A stretch of 64,000 nt of DNA from Phytobacter palmae (GTDB taxonomy: Bacteria; Pseudomonadota; Gammaproteobacteria; Enterobacterales; Enterobacteriaceae). A program made the translations under genes and the position numbers. Location: NCBI GenBank assembly GCA_900112785.1, contig FONB01000007.1:248001-312000 (forward strand). The letters are read 5' to 3'. The notes under the pieces are model-generated. The model searched no databases. It had not been told where the DNA came from and worked only from the letters and a program-made list of their open reading frames with translations. Positions 11,042-21,048 of the stretch are shown here, piece after piece (the first letter of the stretch is position 1; each line of letters starts with the position of its first letter).

Positions 11042-11890
11042 ATGTACACACTGCGCTGGCAGCCGCCCTATGACTGGGCCTGGATACTGGATTTTTTACG
11101 CTTGCGTACGGTTACTGGCGTTGAAGTGGTTACGCAGACCACCTATACCCGTTCGTTTGCCTTTGGCGGGCATCGCGGCGTGATTACTGCCGTGCCGGAT
11201 GAGGCCGGCTCAACCCTTAACGTTACGCTGAGCGAAGGGTTGTTGCCGGTGGCAGATATCTGTTTGCAGCGGCTAAGCCAGCTCTTTGATCTCGACTGCA
11301 CGCCACAGATCATTACTGATGCGCTTGGGGACGTGGGGGCTGCACGGCCGGGCCTGCGGCTTCCCGGGTGCATGGACCCGTTTGAACAGGCGGTCCGCGC
11401 GATTTTAGGCCAACTGGTGAGCGTGGCGATGGCAGCAAAGCTGACTTCCCGCGTAGCGGCCCTGTGTGGCGACAGGCTGGATGAGCAGTTCGTTCTGTTC
11501 CCGCAACCGGCGCAGCTGGCGCAGGTTGATCCGCTGGCGCTCAAAGCATTAGCTATGCCGGTAAAGCGGGCTGAGTCGCTGATCTTTCTTGCGCAATCGG
11601 TGCTGGACGGGACTTTTCCTCTGACGATGCCGGATGACGTCGAACGTGGGATGAAAACGCTACAGACCTTTCCGGGGATTGGCCGCTGGACGGCCAACTA
11701 TTTCGCCCTGCGCGGCTGGCAGGCGAAAGATGTTTTCCTGGCGGATGATTATCTGATTAAGCAGCGTTTTGCCGGGATGACGCCTGCGCAGATCCGCCGC
11801 TACGCCCGGCGCTGGCAACCGTGGCGTTCTTACGCGTTGCTGCATATCTGGTATACCGAGGGCTGGCAGCCAGATCTCACGGCTAGTTAA
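11042..11890 (+). CDS. alkA: AlkA, DNA-3-methyladenine glycosylase II
   Basis: A 282-residue helix-hairpin-helix DNA glycosylase that removes 3-methyladenine and other alkylated bases. The ATG at 11042 follows CAGGAGAACGT and gives the E. coli length. The HhH motif (LQTFPGIGRWTANYFAL) is followed by the catalytic loop DVFLADDYLIK; Asp236 aligns with the catalytic Asp238 of E. coli AlkA (a two-residue deletion lies earlier). The N-terminal TBP-like domain is present. Convergent with dgcE, the two stops overlapping by 8 nt. An Ada box upstream suggests induction by alkylation. Confidence 0.97.
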   Translation: MYTLRWQPPYDWAWILDFLRLRTVTGVEVVTQTTYTRSFAFGGHRGVITAVPDEAGSTLNVTLSEGLLPVADICLQRLSQLFDLDCTPQIITDALGDVGAARPGLRLPGCMDPFEQAVRAILGQLVSVAMAAKLTSRVAALCGDRLDEQFVLFPQPAQLAQVDPLALKALAMPVKRAESLIFLAQSVLDGTFPLTMPDDVERGMKTLQTFPGIGRWTANYFALRGWQAKDVFLADDYLIKQRFAGMTPAQIRRYARRWQPWRSYALLHIWYTEGWQPDLTAS

Positions 11891-14800
11891 TGGCGAAATA
11901 GCTGGTATTGAGCATAATATCCAGCGGCTGAGGCTGTGAAATGGTGTCGCCGAAGATCAAATCAACGCCAATACCAGAAAGCGTATCCATCATCAGCGGC
12001 TGGTTTGTCGGCCCGGCTATGCTCTTAAGGCCCAGACGCTGGGCATGCCCCTGAATAATGGTGACCATCATTTCATCCATCAGGTTGCCATGAACATTGG
12101 TTACCAGCTCCTGGTCGATCAAAAGGTAATCGGCGGTATGCGGCGTAAGATGGTTAAAGATTTCCAGATCATGGCCAATGTGACTCAGGATAATACGGCA
12201 GCCCGCATGGCGTAGTTTTTTCAGGTTATCGATGATCTCTTTGCCCTGACGCATAAGGGCATCGGCGTTAATCATCAGATGAAGCAGGCGACCCGGCATC
12301 GGGCCGCGCTCCAGCAGGTCCAGAATCTCTTCAACCAGTTTGCTGTTGGAAAGCCCGGCAGCAGAGAGCGGTAGTGCAACACCCAACCCTTTCGCCGCAA
12401 CGGCGGTGGCATGGTTACGGAAAAACTCATGGAATACGCGGCGGTCAAGGGCACGGATTAGCTCTGGTTCATTTAAACCTGCACGGAAGGCGCGCTCCTC
12501 CATCACTTCGCCTTCGCTGGTCCACAGGCGCAGAGAGAGCAACCAGAAATTGCAGGTTTCCGGTACGCGCGGTGAGGCGACGCTGCGGGCAATCATCATC
12601 AGATGATTGTCTTTGATCATCCGCCACTGTTCATCCAGCGACATCATGCTGCGGTCCTGGAGCATCTGTCCCTGCAGCGCTTCATAGACAGTCACCAGTC
12701 CACGGCCATTATTTTTCGACGCATAGCAGGCAATGTCAGCCTGCGACATAACTTCTGAGGCCTGGTGATTGGTTTCATCAATAATGGTGATCCCGGCGCT
12801 CGCGCCGATACGGTGCATACGACCTTCCCACATAAAGTGGTAGTCGTTAATCGCCTGAATAATGCGCCCGGAAATATAGCGTGCGCTTTCGACATTGCAG
12901 TCCGGCAGCAGCAGACCGAACTCATCGCCGCCAAGACGGGCCAGAATATCGGTAGAGCGCAGCATGCTCAGCATCAGTGAGGAGAGTTCGCGAAGCAGGG
13001 CGTCACCAGCGGCATGACCGGCGGTATCGTTCACTGCTTTAAAACGGTCAAGATCAATAAACACCAGCGCATGACGCTGATGTAACTCCTGTACGCTTTT
13101 CAGCAGGCGCTTAAGATGCGTTTCGAAATTAACGCGGTTAGCCAGATGCGTCAGGGCGTCGTGAGAGGCGCTGTAGCTGAGCTGGCGCAACATCTTACGC
13201 GACTCGGTGACGTCCTGAATCACCAGTACGAAGCCAATATTTTGCCCGTCCAGCGTGCTTAGTGGCGTCACGCTGTAGTGGATATCATAGGTACCGCCGG
13301 TACGGCAGTGGAGTACCACGTCCTGTTCGATGGCTGAGCGCGACATATCACCGCTATGGATGTTTTCCATCGACGGACCGGTTTCACCAAAGGTAATGCG
13401 CAACACGTTCAGCAGTGGCTGCGACATCGCCTGTTCCTGTGTCCAGCCGCTCATTTTTTCGGCCACCGGGTTCATAAAGGTGACGTTCATATCGACATCA
13501 GTACAGAGTACGGCTTCACCGATGGAATCCAGGGTGATATGCAGGCGCTCCTTTTCCTGAAACAACGCTTCGTTGAGCTGCTTCACCTCGGTCATGTCCA
13601 TATTGACCCCGAGCAGGCGTTCCACTTCGCCATTGCGGTTAAGCACCCGGTTAGCGAGAGTACGGATATGGCGAATACCGTCTTTAACGGCAATACGAAA
13701 CTCGAGTTTAAAGGCGATCCGCGACATCAACGAGTCGCGAATAATTCGTTCCGTCTCTTCCCGGTCTTCCGGCAAAATACGTTCATACCAGAGCTGCCAG
13801 GTGGGTTTGATGTGCGATGGCACCTCATACAGTTCGAACATACGCTTGTCCCAACTGATGATATCCGGCTCCAGTTCCCACTCCCAGATACCTATCCCCC
13901 CGGCTTCGTTCGCCAGCGTGATACGTTCCATCAACCGTTTATTGACCCACTCAGTCTGTTTCAGATCGTTAATGTCTTCGACCTGGGCAATGAAATAACG
14001 CGGTGAGCCGTCCGCGTGACGCACCACCGACACCGCCAGAAGCGCCCAGACCAAATCGCCACTGCGGGTGTAGTAGCGCTTTTCCAGTGAGTAGGTATTA
14101 ATTTCACCGCGAACTAACAGGTCCAACTGTTCAAGGTCTTTGTTCAGGTCTTCCGGCCAGGTGAGCTGTTGAAAGGTCATCAGCCGCAATTCATCCTGGG
14201 TGTAGCCAAGAAAATTACACAGCGCTTTGTTGGCCTGTAACCACTGCCCCTGGATGCCCACCAGCGCCATCCCGATGGCCGAGTATTCCATCGCATTACG
14301 GAAACGCTCTTCGCTTTCGCTGATATGTTTACGTTCAGCCCGGAAAGCATACATCACCATTGTCATGACGTTAGCGGGCAGAAGAATCATCAAAAACGGC
14401 AGCCAGGGTGCGTTAAACATCACACTGTTTTTTGGCATGATGGTCGTAAAAGGATCGGCCGCCGTAATCAGCGACACCATCATCACGGTAATCAGGAAGA
14501 TAAGGAAAGCTTCCATACGCGGCAGGCGGATGGCGCTCCACATCAGCAGTACGATCACCGCAGTAAACGGCCAGGGCAGATAGTTCATCGCCAGCCAGCT
14601 CAGGCTGAGCGTAACGGCCAGGGTCGCCAGCGTTTCGATAAGTAATTGCCGCTTGCGGTGGCGCAACAGGTAGTGCGGCTTAAAAAGAATACCAATCGGT
14701 ACCAGCGCCAGCGCGCCGATGGCCTCCGAGAGTGACCAGAGCATGAAGGTGCGCAGGAGGTTGTCTGTGGGAACTAACAGACAAACTAAAATCCCGCCCA

Positions 14801-15212
14801 GCAGGGGAGGGATGAGAGCGCTACCGATAGCCAGTCGTATCCAGTCGTTTAAATTTTGTAGCGGATTATACCAGGGCAAAAATTTACGCAGCAGCATCGC
14901 CCCGGTCACCGCTTCGATAATATTAATGACGGTATACCAAAGATTCAGCGCGCCCGCTGACAACATCACCATGGTCGCTGCCAGACTGCCGATTGAACAG
15001 ACTACGGCGATGCCCGGCCACATCTTTCCCGCGTGGCGATAAAACGCCACCATCATCAGGGCGGTGGGAAACCATAGCGGTGAGAGTTGGGTTCCGAAGT
15101 GGGTCAGTTCCAGCGAGAATAATGAAAAGATGAACGACAATAGCCCCAAACTGAGCAGACGCAGTATAAGGTCAGGGGTGGCCATCAAGACTCGCTGATT
15201 TTGTTTCATCAT
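11883..15212 (-). CDS. dgcE: DgcE (YegE), membrane diguanylate cyclase with degenerate EAL domain
   Basis: A 1109-residue c-di-GMP synthase, close to E. coli DgcE in length. Order of domains: an N-terminal MASE1-type membrane sensor (roughly residues 10-300, about ten hydrophobic segments), PAS/PAC repeats (about 305-680), a GGDEF domain with an intact GGDEF at 761-765 and an RSTD inhibitory I-site at 752-755, then a C-terminal EAL-like domain without the EAL signature or its metal ligands. It should therefore synthesise but not degrade c-di-GMP. In E. coli DgcE feeds the curli/cellulose biofilm switch. The stop overlaps that of alkA tail to tail. Confidence 0.95.
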   Translation of the reverse strand: MMKQNQRVLMATPDLILRLLSLGLLSFIFSLFSLELTHFGTQLSPLWFPTALMMVAFYRHAGKMWPGIAVVCSIGSLAATMVMLSAGALNLWYTVINIIEAVTGAMLLRKFLPWYNPLQNLNDWIRLAIGSALIPPLLGGILVCLLVPTDNLLRTFMLWSLSEAIGALALVPIGILFKPHYLLRHRKRQLLIETLATLAVTLSLSWLAMNYLPWPFTAVIVLLMWSAIRLPRMEAFLIFLITVMMVSLITAADPFTTIMPKNSVMFNAPWLPFLMILLPANVMTMVMYAFRAERKHISESEERFRNAMEYSAIGMALVGIQGQWLQANKALCNFLGYTQDELRLMTFQQLTWPEDLNKDLEQLDLLVRGEINTYSLEKRYYTRSGDLVWALLAVSVVRHADGSPRYFIAQVEDINDLKQTEWVNKRLMERITLANEAGGIGIWEWELEPDIISWDKRMFELYEVPSHIKPTWQLWYERILPEDREETERIIRDSLMSRIAFKLEFRIAVKDGIRHIRTLANRVLNRNGEVERLLGVNMDMTEVKQLNEALFQEKERLHITLDSIGEAVLCTDVDMNVTFMNPVAEKMSGWTQEQAMSQPLLNVLRITFGETGPSMENIHSGDMSRSAIEQDVVLHCRTGGTYDIHYSVTPLSTLDGQNIGFVLVIQDVTESRKMLRQLSYSASHDALTHLANRVNFETHLKRLLKSVQELHQRHALVFIDLDRFKAVNDTAGHAAGDALLRELSSLMLSMLRSTDILARLGGDEFGLLLPDCNVESARYISGRIIQAINDYHFMWEGRMHRIGASAGITIIDETNHQASEVMSQADIACYASKNNGRGLVTVYEALQGQMLQDRSMMSLDEQWRMIKDNHLMMIARSVASPRVPETCNFWLLSLRLWTSEGEVMEERAFRAGLNEPELIRALDRRVFHEFFRNHATAVAAKGLGVALPLSAAGLSNSKLVEEILDLLERGPMPGRLLHLMINADALMRQGKEIIDNLKKLRHAGCRIILSHIGHDLEIFNHLTPHTADYLLIDQELVTNVHGNLMDEMMVTIIQGHAQRLGLKSIAGPTNQPLMMDTLSGIGVDLIFGDTISQPQPLDIMLNTSYFAIN

Positions 15213-15566
15213 TACCGCTTAATCCGCAAACCCTACGTTGTCAGGAACGGCGTCCGGACGAGTTAATTATGAGTTCGGATTATGCTAGTACAAACAATTT
15301 ACAATTCCTATGCCGTCCGCTCAGAATTTGACATCATAATGTTATTAATTACTTAGTTTCCAGGGAAAAGCGAACAAGCGCTGTTAATTTGAACGTTCTG
15401 ATTTGCGAAAAGGTGCATTTTGCGACAGAAACACAGAGCCTTATCCCCGAACGGCGCACAGAACGTATTCGACTGGTATCATGGACGCGAAATCCCTATA
15501 ATTGCCGCGTTTGACGCTCCGGCGTCGTCCTTCCTTTACATCCAGGTTAATCAGGTCGCTAAATTT
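15213..15566. other. Intergenic region between divergent dgcE and udk
   Basis: About 354 nt containing both promoters. The only element I can place firmly is the -10 of udk. The half nearest dgcE is AT-rich and must hold the dgcE promoter, but no clear -35/-10 pair stands out. An in-frame TTG at 15420 upstream of udk lies before the udk -10 and is not a start. Confidence 0.55.
15497..15502 (+). promoter_or_regulatory. -10 hexamer of the udk promoter
   Basis: A perfect TATAAT 65 nt upstream of the udk ATG. No good -35 lies at 17 bp, so the promoter is either -10-driven or assisted. It decides the udk start, because any translation start upstream of it would precede the transcript. Confidence 0.6.
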
Positions 15567-16208
15567 ATGACTGATAAGTCACATCAGTGCGTCATTATCG
15601 GCATCGCCGGCGCATCGGCTTCAGGTAAAAGTCTTATTGCCAGCACGCTTTATCGTGAACTTCGTGAGCAGGTAGGCGATGAGCATATCGGCGTTATTCC
15701 GGAAGACAGTTACTATAAAGATCAAGGTCATCTGTCGATGGAAGAGCGTGTCAAAACCAACTATGACCATCCAAGCTCTATGGATCATAGTCTGCTGTTC
15801 CAGCATCTGCAGATGCTCAAAAGCGGCCAGGCCATTGAATTACCGGTCTACAGTTATGTAGAACATACCCGGACACCGGAAACTATCCACATCGAACCGA
15901 AAAAAGTCATCATTCTTGAAGGCATTCTGCTGCTGACCGACGCGCGTCTGCGGGATGAAATGAATTTTTCTATCTTCGTTGATACCCCGCTGGATATCTG
16001 CCTGATGCGCCGTATCAAGCGTGATGTGAACGAACGTGGCCGTTCAATGGACTCGGTGATGGCACAATATCAGAAGACCGTTCGCCCGATGTTCCTGCAG
16101 TTTATTGAGCCTTCCAAGCAGTATGCCGATATCATCGTGCCGCGCGGCGGCAAAAACCGTATCGCGATTGATATTCTGAAAGCCAAAATCAGCCAGTTTT
16201 TTGAATAA
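15567..16208 (+). CDS. udk: Uridine/cytidine kinase
   Basis: A 213-residue P-loop kinase that phosphorylates uridine and cytidine to UMP and CMP in pyrimidine salvage. Walker A is GASASGKS at residues 15-22; the EDSYYKD and HPSSMD substrate segments and the [12 protein letters not shown] lid region follow. Chosen start is the ATG at 15567 (MTDKSHQ), which gives the E. coli length. Followed by dcd, so two consecutive genes serve pyrimidine nucleotide supply. Confidence 0.98.
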   Translation: MTDKSHQCVIIGIAGASASGKSLIASTLYRELREQVGDEHIGVIPEDSYYKDQGHLSMEERVKTNYDHPSSMDHSLLFQHLQMLKSGQAIELPVYSYVEHTRTPETIHIEPKKVIILEGILLLTDARLRDEMNFSIFVDTPLDICLMRRIKRDVNERGRSMDSVMAQYQKTVRPMFLQFIEPSKQYADIIVPRGGKNRIAIDILKAKISQFFE

Positions 16209-16245
16209 TACATGATAGGCTGTACCCTTTAGTTTACTTTGCTTT

Positions 16246-16265
16246 GCCCCTGAATTGTCAGGGGC
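16246..16265. other. Perfect hairpin between udk and dcd
   Basis: An 8-bp perfect stem (GCCCCTGA with complement) and a 4-nt loop. No T tract follows, so it is not a classic terminator. It may trim or stabilise the udk-dcd transcript, or attenuate readthrough. Confidence 0.5.
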
Positions 16266-16290
16266 GTCATGCACGAAAGGAGAAAGTGCC

Positions 16291-16872
16291 ATGCGTCTTT
16301 GCGACCGAGATATTGAAGCCTGGCTGGATCAGGGGCGTCTGTCGATTACCCCGCGTCCCCCCGTTGAGCGCATTAATGGCGCGACTGTCGATGTCCGTCT
16401 GGGCAACAAATTTCGCACCTTCCGTGGGCACACCGCTGCATTCATCGACCTGAGCGGTCCTAAAGACGAAGTGAGCGCGGCGCTCGATCGTGTGATGAGT
16501 GATGAAATCGTTCTCCCCGACGGCGAGGCATTTTTCCTGCACCCTGGGGAACTGGCGCTGGCCGTCACCTTTGAATCGGTGACATTACCTGCTGACCTGG
16601 TGGGCTGGCTGGATGGTCGTTCTTCGCTGGCGCGTCTGGGACTGATGGTTCATGTCACCGCACACCGAATCGATCCCGGCTGGTCGGGCAGCATCGTGCT
16701 GGAGTTCTATAATTCTGGCAAACTGCCGCTGGCATTGCGCCCCGGTATGCTTATTGGTGCGCTGAGCTTTGAACCGCTCTCCGGCCCGGCCGACCGTCCG
16801 TATAACCGCCGCCAGGACGCGAAGTATCGCGACCAGCAGGGCGCGGTTGCCAGCCGTATTGATAAAGACTGA
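16291..16872 (+). CDS. dcd: dCTP deaminase
   Basis: A 193-residue dCTP deaminase producing dUTP, the main route to dTMP in enterobacteria. Start at the ATG at 16291 ([12 protein letters not shown]) after AAAGGAGAAAGTGCC, a strong ribosome binding site; an upstream in-frame codon at 16255 falls inside the hairpin and is rejected. Family motifs are present: [10 protein letters not shown] for nucleotide binding, and [14 protein letters not shown] containing the catalytic Glu. A trimeric cytoplasmic enzyme. asmA follows after 25 nt and is probably co-transcribed. Confidence 0.98.
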   Translation: MRLCDRDIEAWLDQGRLSITPRPPVERINGATVDVRLGNKFRTFRGHTAAFIDLSGPKDEVSAALDRVMSDEIVLPDGEAFFLHPGELALAVTFESVTLPADLVGWLDGRSSLARLGLMVHVTAHRIDPGWSGSIVLEFYNSGKLPLALRPGMLIGALSFEPLSGPADRPYNRRQDAKYRDQQGAVASRIDKD

Positions 16873-16897
16873 GTGATTTATACCCACTGAGGCTGCC

Positions 16898-18748
16898 ATG
16901 AGAAGAGTGTTAACCACGCTAATGATTTTACTGGTCGTGCTGGTAGCCGGCCTTTCGGCGTTGGTCGTCATGGTCAACCCTAACGATTTTCGTGACTACA
17001 TGGTGCGTCAGGTTGAGGCCCGTAGCGGCTATCAGTTGAAACTTGACGGCCCCCTGCGCTGGCACGTCTGGCCGCAACTAAGCATTCTCTCCGGGCGCGT
17101 TACCCTGACCGCTCCGGGCGCGGAAGTCCCTGTGGTGAAAGCGGACAATATGCGCCTGGATGTTGGGCTGTTGCCGCTGCTTTCGCATCAGCTACAGGTG
17201 AAACAGGTCATGCTCAAGGGGGCGGTTATTCAACTGACACCGCAGACCTATGCGGCGCCAGAGCATGATGCGCCGGTGGCTCCTAAAGAGAATACCTTGC
17301 CGCAGGCTGCGGAAGATCGTGGCTGGTCCTGGGACATTGCCCGACTTCAGGTTGCCGATAGCGTGCTGGTTTTCCAGCATGAAAACGAAGAACAGATTAC
17401 CGTACGCGATATTCGTTTGCAGATGGAACAGGATGCGGCGCACCAGGCGACGCTGGACTTTTCAGGGCGTGTGAATCGCGATCAGCGCGATCTCTCGTTA
17501 TCCCTGAAAGCGCAAGTGGATGCCAGCGATTACCCGAGCCATCTTACGGCGACCATTAGCGATCTGAAATGGCAATTGCAGGGAGGGGACGTACCGGCGC
17601 AGGGTATTACGGGCGCGGGGAGCTTCTCCGCGCAGTGGCAGGGCAATCGTCAACAAATCTCCCTTAGCGATCTGCACCTTAGCGCCAACGATAGTGCATT
17701 TAGCGGTAAAGGCAGCGTTATTCTTTCCGCAAAACCGCAATGGCTGCTGGATTTACAGTTCGACACGCTAAATCTCGATAACCTGCTGGCGCCGAAAGAG
17801 ACGGCTTCCACGGATGCTTCTACTGACCAGCAGGGGCAGCAAGCACAGACACGTATGCCACGACCAGTGATCGCCAATAACGTAGAGCCGGAATATACCA
17901 GCCTGCGTGATTTCACCGCGCAGGTATCGCTTACTGCGAACAGTATTCGCTGGCGCGGAATGCGCTTTGATAACGTCAAAGGCCAGTTCTCTAATAACGC
18001 CGGGTTGCTCAACATTTCTACCCTGCAGGGGAAAATGGGCGACGGGGATATCTCTCTGCCCGGTATGCTGGATGTGCGCCGCGATAATTCACGCGCGGTC
18101 TTCCAGCCGCGGCTGGATAATGTCGAAATAGGCAATATCCTTAAAGCGTTCAATTACCCGATAGCCCTTACGGGCAAACTCTCTCTGGCGGGAGATTTTT
18201 CGGGGAGCCGGATTGATGCCGATGATTTTCGCCGTCACTGGCAGGGCGATGCCCATGTCGAAATAAAAGACAGCCGGATGGAAGGGCTGAACTTCCAGCA
18301 GTTAGTCCAGCAGGCGGTTGCTCGCAGCAGTGACGTGCAGGCGCAGGACAATTACGATAACGTGACGCGCCTCGACACCTTCAGCACTGATGTGTCGCTG
18401 GATTCGGGCGTCATGACCCTGGCGGATATGCAGGGCAGCTCACCGCTGCTGAGTCTGTCCGGTCAGGGTGAGATGGACCTTGTGCGGGAGCAGTGTGACA
18501 CCCACTTTAACATTCGTGTACTCGACGGCTGGAAAGGCGACAGTAAACTGATCGACTACCTGAAATCTACCGACATCCCGCTGAATGTGTATGGTAAATG
18601 GCAATCGCTGAATTACAGTCTGCAGGTCGATCAGCTTTTGCGTAAACATTTACAGGATGAAGCGAAACGCCGACTGAGTGAGTGGGCGGATCGCAATAAA
18701 GACAGCCAGAACGGTAAAGACCTGAAAAAACTGCTCAACAAATTGTAA
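16898..18748 (+). CDS. asmA: AsmA, large envelope lipid-transfer family protein
   Basis: A 616-residue AsmA-family protein, one residue shorter than I recall for E. coli. It has a short basic N-terminus, one transmembrane helix (about residues 5-27), then a long periplasmic beta-rich region, with the conserved AsmA C-terminal region (LSLSGQGEMDLV, IRVLDGWKGDSKL). AsmA-like proteins are thought to form periplasm-spanning grooves that move phospholipid to the outer membrane; E. coli asmA mutations suppress OmpF assembly mutants. Directly downstream of dcd; convergent with yegH. Confidence 0.96.
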   Translation: MRRVLTTLMILLVVLVAGLSALVVMVNPNDFRDYMVRQVEARSGYQLKLDGPLRWHVWPQLSILSGRVTLTAPGAEVPVVKADNMRLDVGLLPLLSHQLQVKQVMLKGAVIQLTPQTYAAPEHDAPVAPKENTLPQAAEDRGWSWDIARLQVADSVLVFQHENEEQITVRDIRLQMEQDAAHQATLDFSGRVNRDQRDLSLSLKAQVDASDYPSHLTATISDLKWQLQGGDVPAQGITGAGSFSAQWQGNRQQISLSDLHLSANDSAFSGKGSVILSAKPQWLLDLQFDTLNLDNLLAPKETASTDASTDQQGQQAQTRMPRPVIANNVEPEYTSLRDFTAQVSLTANSIRWRGMRFDNVKGQFSNNAGLLNISTLQGKMGDGDISLPGMLDVRRDNSRAVFQPRLDNVEIGNILKAFNYPIALTGKLSLAGDFSGSRIDADDFRRHWQGDAHVEIKDSRMEGLNFQQLVQQAVARSSDVQAQDNYDNVTRLDTFSTDVSLDSGVMTLADMQGSSPLLSLSGQGEMDLVREQCDTHFNIRVLDGWKGDSKLIDYLKSTDIPLNVYGKWQSLNYSLQVDQLLRKHLQDEAKRRLSEWADRNKDSQNGKDLKKLLNKL

Positions 18749-18766
18749 CGCCGGGAACCCCGGCGT
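18748..18766. terminator. Short GC-rich hairpin between convergent asmA and yegH
   Basis: An 8-bp perfect stem (ACGCCGGG with complement) and a 3-nt loop that starts on the last base of the asmA stop. It lies in the only gap between the convergent genes. No T tract on either side, so termination may be inefficient. Confidence 0.5.
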
Positions 18767-18769
18767 CAC

Positions 18770-20353
18770 TCAGACCTGATAATCCAGCTCGTCGCCCGTA
18801 TTCAGGGCGATGATCTGCACCTTCTGGACGCGGTGACTTTCTACTTCCAGTGTTTTCAATAAATAATCGCCTACCTGAACCTCTTCCCCCGGTGTCGGGA
18901 TCCGTTGCAGATACTCCATCAGTAGCCCGGCAATCGTGTGGTATTCCCGTTTTTCATCCAGTGGCAGCGGCACATATTGCACCAGATCTTCCAGCGGCAT
19001 ATGGCCATTCGCAGTCCAGCTACCGTCGCTGTTTTTCTGAATATCGTGGCGGGCATCAATTTCTTCTACCTCATTTGGCAGATTCCCGGCGATGGTCTCC
19101 ATTACATCGCTCAGGGTGACAATACCTTCAACCGAACCGAATTCATCGACCACAAACGCAAAATGGGTACGGGCACTGCGAAACTGCTCCAGCGCCTGTA
19201 ACAGCGGCAACGTTTCCGGAAAGACCAGCGGCTGGCGGATCAATACTCTCAAGTCGAGCGGTTCACCGCGCAGCGACTGCTGGAGTAAATCAATCACATG
19301 CACCACGCCCAGCAAATCGGTCTCGTCATTGCCGCCGGTCACCACCATGCGCGTATGCTGGTTTTTCTCCAGCAAATCGCGAATCTCTTCTTCCGGGGCG
19401 TTCAGGTCGATATGTTCAATATCGTGACGGGAAGTCATGATACTGCTCACCGTACGCTGATTGAGGTTAAGCACCCGGCCAATCATCCGCCGCTCCTGCG
19501 GGTTAAAAAGCTGGCTACTGTCATGGTCAACCAGCATCGACGAGGTTTGTGCATCAAGCTCCGCGTCCTCTTTTTTGCCACTCAGCAGGCGCATTACCGC
19601 TTCAGTCGTGCGCTGGCGTAAGGTCTGGTTGGCCGACAGGAAACGGCGACGGTTGAAGATAGCGAGCTGATTAAGCGCTTCAATCATGACCGAGAAGCCT
19701 ATCGCGGCGTACAGATAACCTTTCGGGATATGGAAACCAAAGCCTTCGGCAACGAGGCTAAAGCCAATCATCAGCAAAAAGCTCAGGCAAAGAATGACAA
19801 TCGTCGGGTGGCTGTTTACAAAACGCGTCAGCGCTTTGCTGGCCAACAGCATCAGCGAGATGGCGACAATCACTGCGGCCATCATGACAGCCAGATGATC
19901 AACCATTCCGACCGCAGTGATCACCGAGTCGAGAGAAAAAACAGCATCCAGGACGACGATTTGTGCCACTACGGCCCAGAACCTCGCCCCGCGTCGTTGC
20001 GTGGGATTATCGCTGTCTTTACCTTCCAGCCGTTCGTTGAGTTCAACGGTGGCTTTAAAGAGCAGAAACAGACCGCCGAACAGCATAATCAGATCGCGCG
20101 CGCTGAAACTGAGGTCGCGGAAAGAAAAAAGCGGGTTGGTGAGCGTAACCAGCCAGGAGATAGACGCAAGCAGTAGCAGGCGCATAACCATCGCCAGCAA
20201 TAGCCCTGTGACACGAGCGCGGTCGCGTTGCGCCGGAGGGAGTTTTTCCGCAAGTATTGCGATAAAAACCAGGTTATCAATGCCGAGCACGAGTTCGATC
20301 ACAATCAGCGTAATCAATCCAGCCCAGATTGATGGATCGGCAATCCATTCCAT
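18770..20353 (-). CDS. yegH: YegH, TerC-like membrane protein with CBS and CorC/HlyC domains
   Basis: A 527-residue inner-membrane protein, the same length as E. coli YegH. The N-terminal ~240 residues are a TerC-family bundle of about seven helices with the acidic intramembrane motifs [12 protein letters not shown] and [13 protein letters not shown]. These are followed by a pair of CBS domains (about 305-430) and a C-terminal CorC/HlyC transporter-associated domain (about 440-520). TerC relatives export Mn2+ or other metals and CBS pairs sense nucleotides; function of YegH itself is unproven. Divergent from wza. Confidence 0.93.
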   Translation of the reverse strand: MEWIADPSIWAGLITLIVIELVLGIDNLVFIAILAEKLPPAQRDRARVTGLLLAMVMRLLLLASISWLVTLTNPLFSFRDLSFSARDLIMLFGGLFLLFKATVELNERLEGKDSDNPTQRRGARFWAVVAQIVVLDAVFSLDSVITAVGMVDHLAVMMAAVIVAISLMLLASKALTRFVNSHPTIVILCLSFLLMIGFSLVAEGFGFHIPKGYLYAAIGFSVMIEALNQLAIFNRRRFLSANQTLRQRTTEAVMRLLSGKKEDAELDAQTSSMLVDHDSSQLFNPQERRMIGRVLNLNQRTVSSIMTSRHDIEHIDLNAPEEEIRDLLEKNQHTRMVVTGGNDETDLLGVVHVIDLLQQSLRGEPLDLRVLIRQPLVFPETLPLLQALEQFRSARTHFAFVVDEFGSVEGIVTLSDVMETIAGNLPNEVEEIDARHDIQKNSDGSWTANGHMPLEDLVQYVPLPLDEKREYHTIAGLLMEYLQRIPTPGEEVQVGDYLLKTLEVESHRVQKVQIIALNTGDELDYQV

Positions 20354-20612
20354 CGTATGCGTAACACCTTATCAATTCTAACAATTGTCGTTATCTGATC
20401 ATGGATAAAGCTAATCTAAATTGCAATGCCGACATGCGATTTATCTTATTTCTGCCTGCGCTCAGACGAGATATTAAATTCTATTTCCTTATTAGTAATG
20501 GGATTATTTTCCGCGACAGATAAAAATTATTTTTCGGATATTTCGCATGCGTAAAAGCAGGTAAGGATTTTGTCAACATCCATAAAATCCTAAAAACCTA
20601 AATATTTGCTCT

Positions 20613-20626
20613 TAATATTATTCTTA
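20613..20626 (+). promoter_or_regulatory. Candidate RcsAB box of the colanic acid promoter
   Basis: A TAATATTATTCTTA stretch matches the wza RcsAB site of E. coli as I remember it (TAAGATTATTCTCA) at 12 of 14 positions. It sits about 250 nt upstream of the ops element. RcsA-RcsB bound here would activate the operon. Confidence 0.5.
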
Positions 20627-20771
20627 AAAATATGTTTAGGGCGGGATGTTGCCTTGCCTGTAATTCGCTTAGCTGCAACAATTCCTCCAGCATGTTTCAA
20701 ATATACCTGTGAAGTTATTTTTAATGCAGCTAAACAGCGTAAATCCTTATGACTGCCTTATTTAAGGCATC

Positions 20772-20785
20772 CAGGAATATTCTCT
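20772..20785 (+). promoter_or_regulatory. Second, weaker RcsAB-like site
   Basis: Contains the palindromic GGAATATTC core expected of RcsAB boxes (about 9-10 of 14 matches to TAAGAATATTCCTA) and lies 88 nt upstream of ops. It may be chance in an AT-rich region. Confidence 0.3.
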
Positions 20786-20833
20786 ATCAGGGTCGGAGTA
20801 CAAAAGGGTGTTTTCAATAACTTACTGTTTAAT

Positions 20834-20876
20834 CAGTGGATTGGTAGCTGAAAGCCAAGGGCGGTAGCCTGCCTGA
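20834..20876 (+). promoter_or_regulatory. JUMPStart element with ops (RfaH recruitment), colanic acid operon
   Basis: A 43-nt JUMPStart sequence (CAGTGGATTGGTAGCTGA... to ...GCCTGCCTGA). The ops core GGCGGTAGCCTG is at 20860-20871. In the family, RNA polymerase pauses at ops and loads RfaH, which prevents Rho termination over the following ~23 kb. The core differs from the copy before rmlB at one base (C for G at position 10). Confidence 0.9.
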
Positions 20877-21048
20877 CAGCATGTCAAAAAGTCTGGATTA
20901 TTCTGTCAACAGCATGTGGTTGAATAAGCGATTTTTAGGACTGATACCAGTTATATTAAGTTCCGATTAACTGCATTCTGATTCCGCCGTGACCAGTCGC
21001 TTATTTAAATACACAGGATAATTACTCTGCAAAAGTGATAATTAATCA

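Larger units (their letters stand above)
20354..21048. other. Long regulatory region between yegH and wza
   Basis: About 695 nt, AT-rich compared with both flanks. It carries two RcsAB-like boxes, a small hairpin (TGCCTT...AAGGCA near 20755-20770) and the JUMPStart/ops element, leaving a long untranslated leader of roughly 180 nt between ops and the wza ATG. No credible gene lies in it. Confidence 0.75.

Noticed and set aside
10908-11051. N-terminal extension of yegD
   Set aside because: It would overlap the Ada box and the alkA start; the GTG at 10907 has a good ribosome site and gives the family length.
15420-15566. N-terminal extension of udk from a TTG codon
   Set aside because: A perfect TATAAT lies inside the extension, and the ATG at 15567 gives the family length.
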